Notes under the pieces: model-generated
Told to the model about the DNA's origin: nothing
The model's input: only the letters and a program-made list of their open reading frames with translations
Database searches by the model: none
Position numbers and translations under genes: made by a program
Part shown: one piece after another, positions 1-6,689 of the stretch
How the letters are laid out: each line of letters starts with the position of its first letter
Numbering within the stretch: position 1 is the first letter of the stretch
NCBI GenBank assembly: GCA_026770585.1
Contig: MU646445.1
Span: 520,976 to 532,129, forward strand
Direction of reading: 5' to 3'
Length of the DNA stretch: 11,154 nucleotides
Source: Baffinella frigidus
Lineage: Eukaryota; Cryptophyceae; Cryptomonadales; Baffinellaceae

Positions 1-19
1 TCAACCCTTAACCCTCAAA

Positions 20-52
<33 letters not shown>

Positions 53-63
53 ACCTTCAACCT
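1..63. repeat. (CCCTCAA)n heptamer array
   Basis: About eight slightly degenerate copies of a 7-bp unit CCCTCAA run from the first base and end near 63. The unit differs from the C-rich strand of TTTAGGG-type telomere DNA (CCCTAAA) by one base. Other heptamer arrays of the same kind occur at 8544-8626, 10956-11013 and 11061-11154. The array may continue to the left of the window. Confidence 0.85.
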
Positions 64-780
64 TGAAAACAGATCGGGACAGAGTACTACAACCACCGCC
101 TTGAGGGCCCTCCCTGCCGCGTCCCAATCATCCACTTCTCGGTCTGCACCCTCTCCCAAAAGTTGACCGCTTCACCATCTGGATGAGTGGCCAAAACACC
201 ATTGTGTCCCAAACATGAACACGATTTTGTTCTGATACGCGATGTAGGGGCCACTTAGCAGCCATTGGGGCCTTCGATGATGTGTCCACTTAAACGATTC
301 TGGTACACATTGCAATTCATTTCAGGGTAAGGGGCTTGAAATGATCCGCAGAAATCCGGGGAAGATAGAACTCGGGCGCTGCTAACTGGGGTGGAGGAGG
401 CGTCCTTGGACAAAACATTGACGGACTTCTCTAACTTGGATGCGGCCAGCCTGAGAGCGCACGCGGCACGATTCCGCACCCCTCCCTGGGGGTGGGGGCC
501 TAACGCAGAGTCCCCTATCTGCGGGGACGGAGACCTGGAAAGGGCCCGCCTCGGGCACGGAGACGCATCGCTCCTCCGTTCCTAGGACTCCGTGCTCTCG
601 ACGCCAGAGTCTTGGAAGGGGTCGCCAAAAGTGAATTCTCCAAAGGACTAAGAGGGACTTTGTTGACGTTCGGCGTTGCCTAACGTCAATTTTGGCGCTC
701 CCAAAACGAGCTACCCCCTCCAGCAATATGGCGTGGCTGACACTATCGCTGTGTGGCAGGAAGTGACTGGTCCCGTGGTA
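64..780. other. Region with no convincing gene
   Basis: No frame here has both a start codon and recognisable protein content. The most protein-like stretch is on the plus strand at about 352-480: it follows a possible acceptor (ATCCGCAG, ending at 351), reads KSGEDRTRALL and later DKTLTDFSNLDAASLRAHA, and has no ATG, only a GTG at 391. An antisense frame over 255-479 is equally plausible. At 676-815 a plus-strand frame beginning with TTG reads through VNFGAPKTSYPLQQYGV into the direct repeat at 781. Without an ATG or family match I do not call any of these genes; an isolated exon remains possible. Confidence 0.4.
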
Positions 781-895
781 GTCTGTGTCTCGCGACGCCG
801 CTTCGGTGACCAGGCACCCCCCACCCCCCACCCCCCACCGAAAACGGTTCAGGGTTTAGGGTCTAGGTTTCGCTACGCCGCTACGGTGACTCGGC
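781..895 (+). repeat. 35-bp direct repeat, 80 bp apart
   Basis: Two 35-bp copies at 781-815 and 861-895 match at 28 of 35 positions; both contain a CGACGCCGCTTCGGTGAC-like core. Between them lie a C-rich run (816-839) and a telomere-like GGGTTTAGGGTCTAGG stretch (852-867). The spacing is exactly 80 bp, which fits a short tandem duplication that has decayed. Confidence 0.7.
816..839 (-). repeat. (CACCCCC)n tract, G-quadruplex-capable on minus strand
   Basis: Runs of six C separated by single A bases give four or more G-runs on the minus strand, which meets the usual G-quadruplex pattern. A sister tract occurs at 1152-1174. Both abut the string GACCAGGCA (810 and 1175 sides), so they may derive from one duplicated segment. 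Confidence 0.6.
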
Positions 896-1031
896 TCGCG
901 GCCCCGGGTTGGTCTGCATTTTCCTCTGCAATTTCCCAGCAGGGCCATCCATATTTGACCATCAACGGCTCCAACGTTTGATTGCAAAAGTCACTTTGTC
1001 AATTTTGGGCACCTTTGGGCGGCTGGGCGGA

Positions 1032-1075
1032 CCCGAGCCTGGCGGCCAGGCTCGTCGAGCCTGGCCAGGCTCGGG
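1032..1075. repeat. GC-rich double palindrome (cruciform-capable)
   Basis: The left arm 1032-1054 and right arm 1056-1075 are perfect reverse complements apart from a 3-base CGG bulge in the left arm, with a 1-base loop. Each arm is itself a palindrome built on CGAGCCTGG/CCAGGCTCG, so the unit GAGCCTGG or its complement appears four times. The whole could fold as one long hairpin or as two small ones. It lies in no gene; a long pyrimidine tract follows at 1102-1129. Confidence 0.8.
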
Positions 1076-1441
1076 CAAGGGAGACACTCCCCACCCCCCA
1101 TCTTCTTTCTTTTTCTTCTTTATTACTCTCGACACAGGTCCTAGATAGGCCCCACCCCCACCCCCCACCCCCCGACCAGGCATCCCCCACCTGGACGGGC
1201 CGTGTTGGTAGCACTCAAGGTTTTTCTCCCCCTGTGAAGACCGGGTCCAGGACGAGCCCGCCTCGGGTCATTACATCGACTGTATCCGGGGTGAGCCCTA
1301 TTACTAATGTAAACGGGGCTTTCCACGGAAGGGTCCGGTGTCCGGCTATGGCGGGATTGAATCAATCCTAAAGGCCGTAAAACACCCTGTTACTAATGTA
1401 AATACTCTCCTTATCTCGACTGTATCCGGGTTGAGTCCTAT
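1076..1441. other. Non-coding stretch: pyrimidine tract, C-runs and a duplicated segment
   Basis: A TTCTTTCTTTTTCTTC tract ends in CTCGACACAG (to 1137), which resembles a splice acceptor, but no downstream exon is evident. C-runs fill 1152-1174. The segment CGACTGTATCCGGGGTGAGCC followed by CTATTACTAATGTAAAC (1278-1314) is repeated at 1419-1443, where a family A element interrupts it, and a shorter relative (TTACTAATGTAAA) is at 1390-1402. I see no gene. Confidence 0.5.
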
Positions 1442-1443
1442 TA

Positions 1444-1560
1444 CAGGGGTACTTCGCTCATAAGAGACTGCCCCCCCCCTAGGACCACCGTAGGGCCCTA
1501 GGCATAGGCCTACTGTAGTGTCCCAGGGGAGGGCAGTTTCTTATGAGCGAGGTACCCCTG
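1444..1560 (+). mobile_element. Family A MITE, copy 1 (117 bp)
   Basis: Near-perfect terminal inverted repeats begin CAGGGGTACTTCGCTCATAAGA on the left (one base off the family) and mirror as TTATGAGCGAGGTACCCCTG on the right. A TA dinucleotide flanks both sides (1442-1443 and 1561-1562), as for Tc1/mariner-type insertion. The arms run about 40 bp into a C-run/G-run pair, and the core contains CCTAGGCATAGGCCTAC. There is no coding capacity. The left flank (GACTGTATCCGGG to CCTATTA) resembles the uninterrupted segment at 1278-1306, which gives a likely empty site. Confidence 0.9.
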
Positions 1561-1779
1561 TACTCCACTTCGCAGCGACCGAGGACCTTTTCGCCTTGAA
1601 TCCAAGGTGAAATTCCGGTTAGGTTAGAGGGCAATGGATAAGATTCTAGTACACATTGTTTAGATGGACTGTATCCGTGAAGCCCCCGGTGGCTGTTAAG
1701 TGGAATGTCAACACTCCCGGCAGGCGGAGGAGGGGCCCGCCTCTGGCGGAGAAAAGTCATTTATGTAGACATAAGGCTA

Positions 1780-1879
1780 TCCCTGAAGTGGCGAGGGGGT
1801 CCAAATAGACCCCCGGAGGTCCTAGGCAGGTCCTAAGGCCCTGCGGTACGGTGTGTGAGCCTACTCGCCACGTAAGAGA
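1780..1879 (+). mobile_element. Family B MITE, copy 1 (about 100 bp)
   Basis: The left end TCCCTGAAGTGGCGA and right end TCGCCACGTAAGAGA are imperfect inverted repeats, flanked by TA at 1778-1779 and 1880-1881. The interior (GGTCCTAGGCAGGTCC ... GCGGTACGGT) matches the interior of the element at 2493-2593, showing that they are one family. Non-coding; more diverged than the second copy and so probably older. Confidence 0.75.
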
Positions 1880-1958
1880 TATGTCGAGATATGCAATGTA
1901 AGGTGGCTTTAGGCATTTCGCTATTCCTCGTCCTGGACCCGGTCCTCCCACAACCCTA

Positions 1959-2076
1959 CAGGGGTACCTCGCTCATAAGAAACCGCCCCCCCCCCTAGGA
2001 CCACCATAGGACCCTAGGCATAGGCCTACTGTAGTGTCGTAGGGGGGGGCGGTTTCTTATGAGCGAGGTACCCCTG
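1959..2076 (+). mobile_element. Family A MITE, copy 2 (118 bp)
   Basis: The best-preserved copy. CAGGGGTACCTCGCTCATAA at the left end is mirrored exactly at the right end, with TA flanks at 1957-1958 and 2077-2078. C-run (1984-1994) and G-run (2042-2049) pair within the stem, so the whole element can fold into one hairpin with a small internal core. Same core orientation as copies 1, 4 and 6. Confidence 0.92.
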
Positions 2077-2211
2077 TAAAGGTCCGAATTCCGTTAATTC
2101 CGAAAACACTCCCAGCAGGAGGGCGAGCTGGAGCAGAACGTGAGAACTCTCGGGAACACCGAGGGCAAAGACCTCTGGTACTTTGTCTGAGCAACCCCTC
2201 TATGGGGATGG

Positions 2212-2257
2212 GGGTCCTGGGGGGGGGGGGCAGTTTGTTATGAGCGAGGTACCCCTG
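2212..2257. mobile_element. Family A MITE, 3' fragment (copy 3)
   Basis: Only the right arm remains: GGTCCTGG, a long G-run, then CAGTTTGTTATGAGCGAGGTACCCCTG, followed by the expected TA (2258-2259). The left arm and most of the core are missing, so this copy has lost its foldback structure. It sits at a junction inside the tandem repeat. Confidence 0.75.
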
Positions 2258-2492
2258 TACACGGGACTGTATCCCCGGATGCTCCGTGGTGTGTACCCAA
2301 CAAGGTGTACATGCATGGGATACACCCGTGCCACTGAGATGTCCTGGGTTCAAGGACACCGTGAGAACTCTCGTGAAAACCGAGGGCGGAGACCTCGGCT
2401 ACTTTGTCTGAGCAACCGCTCTCTGGGGATGTGTGGTAAAGTCACTCCGGTCATCCTACACGGGACTGTTGCCCCAGACGCTCCGTGGTGTA

Positions 2493-2593
2493 TCCCTTAA
2501 GTGGCCACGCGGTCAAATTTGACCGGTAAGAGGTCCCAGGCAGGTCCGAGGGTTGTACGGTAGGACGTATGTGCCTGCTGGCCACTTAAGGGG
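2493..2593 (+). mobile_element. Family B MITE, copy 2 (101 bp) with documented empty site
   Basis: Ends CCCTTAAGTGGCCA and TGGCCACTTAAGGG are inverted repeats; TA flanks lie at 2491-2492 and 2594-2595. The element interrupts a tandem-repeat unit: the uninterrupted sibling at 2282-2308 reads CTCCGTGGTGTGTACCCAAC, while here CTCCGTGGTG-TA ... TA-TCATACCCAAC flanks the insert. An inner palindrome GGTCAAATTTGACC is at 2511-2524. Non-coding. Confidence 0.85.
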
Positions 2594-2654
2594 TATCATA
2601 CCCAACAAGCTGTACATGCATGAGATACACCCGCGCCACTGAAATGTCCTGGGT

Positions 2655-2889
2655 TTCTGCTGCGATCCTCTGCACTGGGGGGCCTGATGTGATCCGAAAG
2701 AACGCATGGCTTTTCTGCAGAACATGTTCCAGTGTCCGGTCCTTTAGGTTCTTCGAGCTCCTTTAGGTCCTTTAGGTTCTTCGAGCTCCTTGGCCTCCAG
2801 CCCTTTAGGTCCTTTAGGTTCTTCGAGCTCCCTTTAGGTCCTTTAGGTTCTTCGAGCTCCCTTTAGGTCCTTTAGGTTCTTCGAGCTCC
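2655..2889. mobile_element. Composite insert: segment X (inverted) plus 29-bp tandem array
   Basis: This block splits the second tandem-repeat unit exactly where the first unit is continuous (GTCCTGGGTT then CAAGGACACC). It has two parts. Segment X, 2655-2730, contains TGATCCGAAAG and reappears in reverse complement at 5240-5319. A run of about five 29-bp units follows. No target duplication is clear, so it may be a mobile element of unknown class or a recombination product. No protein is encoded. Confidence 0.55.
2739..2889 (+). repeat. Tandem array of about 29-bp units (CCTTTAGGTTCTTCGAGCTC)
   Basis: Five units end in TTCTTCGAGCTC; the first is partial and a 12-bp spacer (CTTGGCCTCCAG) follows the second. 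Units 3 to 5 are virtually identical and contiguous, suggesting recent expansion. A single copy lies at 5193-5221 with a similar left flank (GTCCG). The TTTAGG sub-motif occurs twice per unit. Confidence 0.9.
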
Positions 2890-2989
2890 AGGGCAACCTG
2901 AGGACTCTTGGGGAAACCGAGGGCAAAGATCTTTGGTACTTCGTCTGACCTCAACTTAAGGCTCGGGAGCAACTGAAGGTTCGAGAGTA

Positions 2990-3091
2990 CAGGGCTGCCT
3001 CGCTCATAAGAAACTGCCCCCCCCCCCCTAGGAGCACCGTAGGGCCCTAGGCATGGGCCTACTGTACGGTTCTAGGGGGGGGGGTTCTTCT
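2990..3091 (+). mobile_element. Family A MITE, copy 4 (right arm damaged)
   Basis: The left end CAGGGCTGCCTCGCTCATAAGA follows TA (2988-2989), and the core CCTAGGCATGGGCCTAC is in the copy 1/2 orientation. After the G-run (3074-3084) the right arm degenerates to TTCTTCTGGCAGCAGGGG instead of TTCTTATGAGCGAGG. The string CTGGCAGCAGGGG is then duplicated at 3121-3133, marking a local rearrangement at the damaged end. Confidence 0.8.
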
Positions 3092-3326
3092 GGCAGCAGG
3101 GGAACAAAGGGCTCATAACCTCTGGCAGCAGGGGGGCTGTCTAGGAGGGCGGCATGAGGCCGCTGTGCGGGCTGAGGCCGCAGGTCGACTGAGTTGTGTA
3201 CTGGAGAGAACAGACGGCTCCTCTCGAGAGGGGCCTAAAGTGGACACTCGGTCTAAAGTGGCCGTGACTTGTGTAAAGTCACTCCGCTTGGGCCTACATG
3301 AGGGATATCCCTGGATATCCTCAGAG
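3092..3326. other. No gene seen
   Basis: The sequence holds the second CTGGCAGCAGGGG copy, a GAGGCCG-rich stretch, and short strings related to nearby repeats (AAAGTGGCC at 3254, GTAAAGTCACTCCG at 3274, the latter shared with 2437-2450). It looks like worn repeat DNA. Confidence 0.4.
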
Positions 3327-3349
3327 TTCTTATAAGCGAGATACCCCTG
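3327..3349. mobile_element. Solo family A terminal repeat
   Basis: TTCTTATAAGCGAGATACCCCTG followed by TA (3350-3351) is the right terminus of family A with two substitutions. No matching left arm or core is present within 120 bp upstream, so it is a fragment. Confidence 0.7.
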
Positions 3350-3454
3350 TAAGGCTCGAAAGTAATAAAGCGAGAGAGCGAGACTTCGTCAGCACCCAAC
3401 AAGAGAGAGACACGTGTGTTTATTTCGGATCGAACCCAACATGGCCACCACCTA

Positions 3455-3543
3455 CCCCACTTAAGTGGCGATGGGGTAAGTGGCGATGGGGTCGTGTTTG
3501 ACACCTAGTAGGTCGTAGGCTCCTACGTAGGTCTACGTAGGAG
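3455..3543. repeat. Family B-like end, 15-bp tandem duplication and perfect palindrome
   Basis: CCCCACTTAAGTGG (3456-3469) resembles the family B terminus and is followed by an exact tandem pair of AAGTGGCGATGGGGT (3463-3477, 3478-3492). Downstream, CTCCTACGTAG (3520-3530) and CTACGTAGGAG (3533-3543) form a perfect 11-bp inverted repeat with a 2-base spacer. It may be a decayed, rearranged family B relative. Confidence 0.5.
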
Positions 3544-3724
3544 CGTAATTCGCGAGAACCGTCAGGGAAACCATTCGCGGACATGAACGTGAAATCTGTA
3601 AAACCCCGAAGCGGTTTGCCAAAGTCAGCCGACTCTCTTTAGATACTGGCTTTAGATAAGGTTTACATAGGCTTCATACCCTCCCGAGGGCCCTTGTTTG
3701 ACTAGGACCATAGAGCCAAAAACA

Positions 3725-4123
3725 TTAGCCGCACACCGTTGATGCCCATAATCCGGGGGGGCGCGGCCGTAGATGGTCAATATCGAATAAAACGTTTTCT
3801 GTCTGCAGCCGAGAGCGTTTTCTTGAACCCTGTTTTCGAGAACCTTTTCTTGTACACTGTTCGCCAATAAACCGGCTTTTTTGTGATCGGGCGGGCGGGC
3901 GCAGGGGGGCGAGCGCCCGCCTTTTTTCTGCGTCGACGCGTCGACGCGTCTTGTTGGGTCTTGGCGGGTCTTGGCCCGGTGGCAAGTCGCTTTGCACAGG
4001 GGCTGCAACTTTGCTGTCCTCCTGTGATGACCGATCCACCTTGCCTCGAACGCGGCGTCCTGTCAAAGGAACTGTAGACTCAGTGTCAAAAGGCCAGTGG
4101 CCGTTTTTTGGTATTGGGGTCAT
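3725..4123 (-). CDS. Hypothetical small basic protein (weak ORF)
   Basis: An ATG-initiated frame of 132 codons with A at -3 (CCAAAATGACC). I recognise no family. The product is basic, with two clusters of Lys/Arg: NKTRRRVDAEKRR in the middle (about residues 57-69), and a degenerate repeat near the C-terminus (KGSRKQGSRKRSR, about residues 93-105) that could act as a nuclear-localisation signal. That repeat comes from a 15-bp DNA repeat (AAAACAGGGTTCAAG-like), and the TCGACGCGTCGACGCGTC palindrome at 3932-3949 lies inside the ORF. Both are reasons to suspect chance coding. The opposite strand and another minus frame (3652-4008) are also open here, which weakens the case. No introns or neighbours support it. 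Confidence 0.2.
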   Translation of the reverse strand: MTPIPKNGHWPFDTESTVPLTGRRVRGKVDRSSQEDSKVAAPVQSDLPPGQDPPRPNKTRRRVDAEKRRALAPLRPPARSQKSRFIGEQCTRKGSRKQGSRKRSRLQTENVLFDIDHLRPRPPGLWASTVCG

Positions 4124-4161
4124 TTTGGTTCTTTTCCCGTCGTGAAACTGTCAACAAGGTA

Positions 4162-4377
4162 TTGTAGATTTCAGGGATCGGGGATCGGGTTTTCTATAAA
4201 CACTATTATTTTCACGTCCACCTAAAGTTATGTACTATGTGAGGCATAGGTGTGATGACAAGGTAGCAATCTCCACCCATACCATGTCACAACACGATGT
4301 TTCCGGGGATTTAGAGATTTCCCCCCCGATTCCCCGACCCGACCTCGAGAAATTCCATGCTACCCAGAAATCTACAA
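4162..4377 (+). mobile_element. Family C MITE (216 bp)
   Basis: TTGTAGATTTC at the left end and GAAATCTACAA at the right are perfect inverted repeats, flanked by TA at 4160-4161 and 4378-4379. Related GATCGGGG motifs lie just inside each end. The interior is AT-richer than its surroundings and contains TTCTATAAACAC. There is no credible protein. It differs in sequence from families A and B but shares the TA target. Its right end supplies a stop codon to the minus-strand frame at 4372-4704. Confidence 0.75.
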
Positions 4378-4704
4378 TATGTGCGTGGGGGGCTCAACCG
4401 CTGGAAGGAATTTGCAGTTGTATCTCTCGGCGGCGCGTGAGTTGAAGTGGTGTGGCGGCTCGTTTTCTGTCTTAATAAAGCACTCGACGAGCGTGGCGAA
4501 TGGGATCGCGTGGTCCATCTGCATCACCGTGTCAACAGCAGCGCACTCGGCGCACCCCTTCTTGCCTTCCCGAACTTCTTTCCACTTCTCGTCGATTTGC
4601 GGCTGCACGGCCTCCCTGTCGAGAGGGGATAGGAAAGTAGGTGGACGGGCCCATCTCGGGGAAGGTAAGCATTGACCGGAGTCACTCGGTAAATTTACTG
4701 TCAT
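4372..4704 (-). pseudogene. HNH-nuclease-like C-terminal fragment (broken gene)
   Basis: This 110-codon minus-strand frame contains C51-A-E-C54 and, ten residues later, D64-H65 followed by AIP (MQMDHAIPFATL). CxxC followed by DHxxP is the first half of the HNH/McrA-type endonuclease motif; the expected second zinc pair is not clear, although H85, H86 and C97 follow. The first 28 or so residues may not be coding, because an intron-like segment (donor GTAAAT at 4698, acceptor CTCTCGACAG ending at 4616, 83 nt) covers them. The final residues (THIL) and the stop come from the family C terminus, so the native C-terminus is lost. Family assignment is tentative. Confidence 0.35.
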
Positions 4705-5182
4705 CGGTCAACGCCAAGACGAGGGGCGCTTGCCTCATCGCCTGGTGCAGCATCAAAGTCGGAGACCATTCTTTCTGGAGCACACACTTCCTCCAGCTGA
4801 CATCCTCCTTGGATCCATCCGCCTTCTCAAACTGCAAGTGCACCTCCCGCCCCTTCCAGGCCTCCGAGTTCCCGGACCTCGGCAGCTTCCAAGAAGCTTT
4901 TTCGCTTCTGCGCGCCTGCGAGCTCTCGCGGGGGTCGCGATCTGATAGACAGAAGGCCTTCAGGTCGCTAGGAATCTTCTCCTCAGCGCGTGGATGCCGT
5001 CCCACCAATTCCTTGAGAAACTTGAAGCCCGCGCGCCGGATCTTTGCGATGCTGCCATCGTCCGTCTCCTCCTCCATACTCCTCAAGCGGTCACGCACAT
5101 AGAGTAGGTTTGACAGGCTCGTTTGGGGTCGAGCCCCATCTGCCGTGAGGAGGCACACCGCCAACACTCTTTGGTCCTTCAC
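4682..5182 (-). pseudogene. Upstream part of the same broken minus-strand gene
   Basis: An open minus-strand stretch without an early ATG: the first in-frame ATG falls at about residue 36 (SMEEETDDGSIAKIRRAG), and the frame opens from a TAA just inside the 5193-5221 repeat, so the true 5' end is missing. The text looks protein-like (KFLKELVGRHPRAEEKIPSD, EVHLQFEKADGSKEDVSWRK), but I recognise no domain. It overlaps the HNH-like frame by 23 bp in another phase. Removing the 83-nt intron candidate (4616-4698) joins them one base out of frame, so a frameshift or a different splice site is needed. Best read as one decayed or mis-assembled gene. Confidence 0.4.
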
Positions 5183-5190
5183 AATAGATG

Positions 5191-5221
5191 TCCGTTAGGT
5201 CCTTTAGGTTCTTCGAGCTCC
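5191..5221 (+). repeat. Isolated copy of the 29-bp array unit
   Basis: GTTAGGTCCTTTAGGTTCTT continuing CGAGCTCC matches the units at 2739-2889 in the same orientation. Its left flank GTCCG is also shared with the array start (2734-2738). Confidence 0.85.
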
Positions 5222-5239
5222 CAACATAGGCGTACACCG

Positions 5240-5319
5240 GAACGTATCCTGCAGAAAGGCCGTGCTTCCTTTCGGATCACATCAGGCCCCCCGGTGCAGA
5301 AGGATCGCGGCAGGCCTTT
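5240..5319 (+). repeat. Segment X, second copy (inverted relative to 2655-2730)
   Basis: About 80 bp centred on CTTTCGGATCACATCAGGCC match the reverse complement of 2655-2730 at roughly 80-85 percent, with CTGCAGAAA near one end and TGCAGA/GGATCGC near the other. Together with the 29-bp units, the two copies bracket 2730-5240. It ends only about 85 bp upstream of the dioxygenase start and so may lie in that gene's promoter. Confidence 0.8.
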
Positions 5320-5403
5320 CTAAAGAATCCGGAGCTTATGGAGGACAAGTCGGATTTTGCCTGTTCGCAGGCCCCGAAAAAAATCGTGGGGCGTCCACGC
5401 AAC

Positions 5404-6495
5404 ATGCGATGCTCAACACTCACGCTCTTCATCATCCTCATGTCCCTACCCCTTACGACGACATTTGCGCCGTTCTTTTCTCCCATCACCACACGGAACC
5501 ACCGCGGGTGCGGGGTGCCGAGCCGTGTCCTCAGCGGAATCCCCGAATTGAGAGCGGCAGCCGGGGTTCGAATGGAGGCTGCAGCTCCCGCCAGTATCAG
5601 CTCGGCGGCTGCGCCTACAGACAGAGGTGCCGCAGTTGCGGCTGCGCTCCGAGCAGACGGCGTCGTGCGAGTGAATAGCGCCATCACGAGTGGCATGTCA
5701 TCCGATCTGCTCGCATGGGTCAACGCTTCGCTCGATGACGCCCTCCGAGAGACACGCGAGGACCAAGATTTCGGCGAACAGTGGCAAAGCCGCTTTGGCA
5801 ACGTATTGAGCCGGAATTTTCGTCATGACCTCAAGCTGGGCCTGGAAGCGCCGCCGGTGCGGGCCGCGTTGACTGCCCTGCTCAGTTCGCTACAGCCCGC
5901 CATCGCTGAGAGCCTGGGCGAGGACGCGCAACTGTACGAGCTCGCCGCGCTCGTCTCTTTGCCCGGCGCGGTCAGACAACCCGTGCATCCGGACACGCCA
6001 CACGGCGCGGGAAAAGGCACCGATGAGGGCGCGATCATCCTCACCGCGTTTTGCGCTCTGCAAGACATTGACGCGACGATGGGCCCGACACTCTTCCTGC
6101 CGGCGACGCACACAGCCGAGGCACACGCGGCCTTTTTTACCTACGAGAATTTCGAGGCCACCTTCGACGAGCATGACGAGGACGAGGACGTCGACCAGGA
6201 CAGAGAAGCTCGCGTGTTCGCGCTGCTCGACAGCTGGTCACCGTGGCGCGGCGAGCTCACCACAGGGGACGTGACGCTCTTCGATTCTCGCGCGCTGCAC
6301 GCTGGGCTGGCAAACACCTCGCAGCGGCAGCGGGTGCTCTTCTACTGCTCGTTCATCAAGGCCAAGCACGCGGCGGCCTCGAAGGGAACGCTGCTGGAAA
6401 ACTTGCGCGGCCAGCACTCGCTTGCTGACTGGCCCGCCTGGGTTGGAGGCGTCACTGCAGGAGTACCTGCCTCACAAGGAGCCGCACCCCCCTAG
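5404..6495 (+). CDS. Plastid-targeted phytanoyl-CoA dioxygenase-like (PhyH) Fe(II)/2-oxoglutarate oxygenase
   Basis: Single-exon gene, 363 residues from this ATG, which has A at -3 and begins right at a signal peptide. An in-frame ATG at 5338 would add 22 hydrophilic residues in front and is less likely. A hydrophobic stretch (LTLFIILMSLPLTTT) ends at FAPFF, and an Arg/Ser/Pro-rich segment follows. This matches the signal-plus-transit peptide with Phe at the cleavage site in red-lineage complex plastids. Catalytic residues, numbered from 5338: H217 and D219 (VHPDTPHG) and H321 (SRALHAG) bind iron. R332, eleven residues after H321 as in human phytanoyl-CoA hydroxylase, would bind 2-oxoglutarate. 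An acidic insert (EHDEDEDVDQD, 278-288) lies between. The family uses O2 and 2-oxoglutarate to hydroxylate small substrates; the substrate here is unknown. Stop TAG is at 6493-6495. Confidence 0.87.
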   Translation: MRCSTLTLFIILMSLPLTTTFAPFFSPITTRNHRGCGVPSRVLSGIPELRAAAGVRMEAAAPASISSAAAPTDRGAAVAAALRADGVVRVNSAITSGMSSDLLAWVNASLDDALRETREDQDFGEQWQSRFGNVLSRNFRHDLKLGLEAPPVRAALTALLSSLQPAIAESLGEDAQLYELAALVSLPGAVRQPVHPDTPHGAGKGTDEGAIILTAFCALQDIDATMGPTLFLPATHTAEAHAAFFTYENFEATFDEHDEDEDVDQDREARVFALLDSWSPWRGELTTGDVTLFDSRALHAGLANTSQRQRVLFYCSFIKAKHAAASKGTLLENLRGQHSLADWPAWVGGVTAGVPASQGAAPP

Positions 6496-6689
6496 CACCC
6501 TCCAGTAGGCCTATCTATGCCCATACGGTGGTCCTAGAGGGCGCCTGGCGCGAGTGGCTGTCGTAAAGCTTAAAGTTATGTTGAGAGCCCCCCCCGAGCG
6601 TGCCCCACCCTCCCCTAGCGTACCTGAGCCCCTACCCAAAGTCATGTTCACAGCTGAATTACTGGGGGGGGGGGGCTCCCTCCCTGCAG

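Larger units (their letters stand above)
2131..2950 (+). repeat. Tandem repeat of about 200-bp units, broken up by insertions
   Basis: A unit has two parts. Part a (ACACGGGACTGTATCCCC ... ATGTCCTGGGTT) is at 2260-2353 and again, split, at 2458-2492 plus 2594-2654. Part b (GTGAGAACTCTCG ... CTTTGTCTGAGCAACC) is at 2137-2197, 2361-2421 and, more diverged, about 2890-2950. The unit period is about 198 bp. The second unit is interrupted by a family B MITE (2493-2593) and a composite insert (2655-2889) that are both absent from the first unit. Part of a family A element (2212-2257) sits between the first part b and the first part a. No gene is apparent. Confidence 0.75.

Noticed and set aside
382-831. 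149-codon minus-strand frame
   Set aside because: It crosses a G/C-run and one copy of a direct repeat, has low-information Arg/Pro/Gly-rich text, and competes with an equally weak plus-strand frame.
2183-2500. Plus-strand frame with repeated MSEVPLY-like starts
   Set aside because: The repeated peptide is the translation of MITE termini and tandem repeats, not a protein domain.
2739-2889. CRISPR-like array
   Set aside because: Units are contiguous 29-bp tandem copies with no unique spacers, and the rest of the window is eukaryotic in character.
5277-5801. 174-codon minus-strand frame opposite the dioxygenase
   Set aside because: It is antisense to a gene with clear catalytic motifs, is Ala/Ser/Arg-rich as expected for a GC-rich shadow, and has no recognisable motif.
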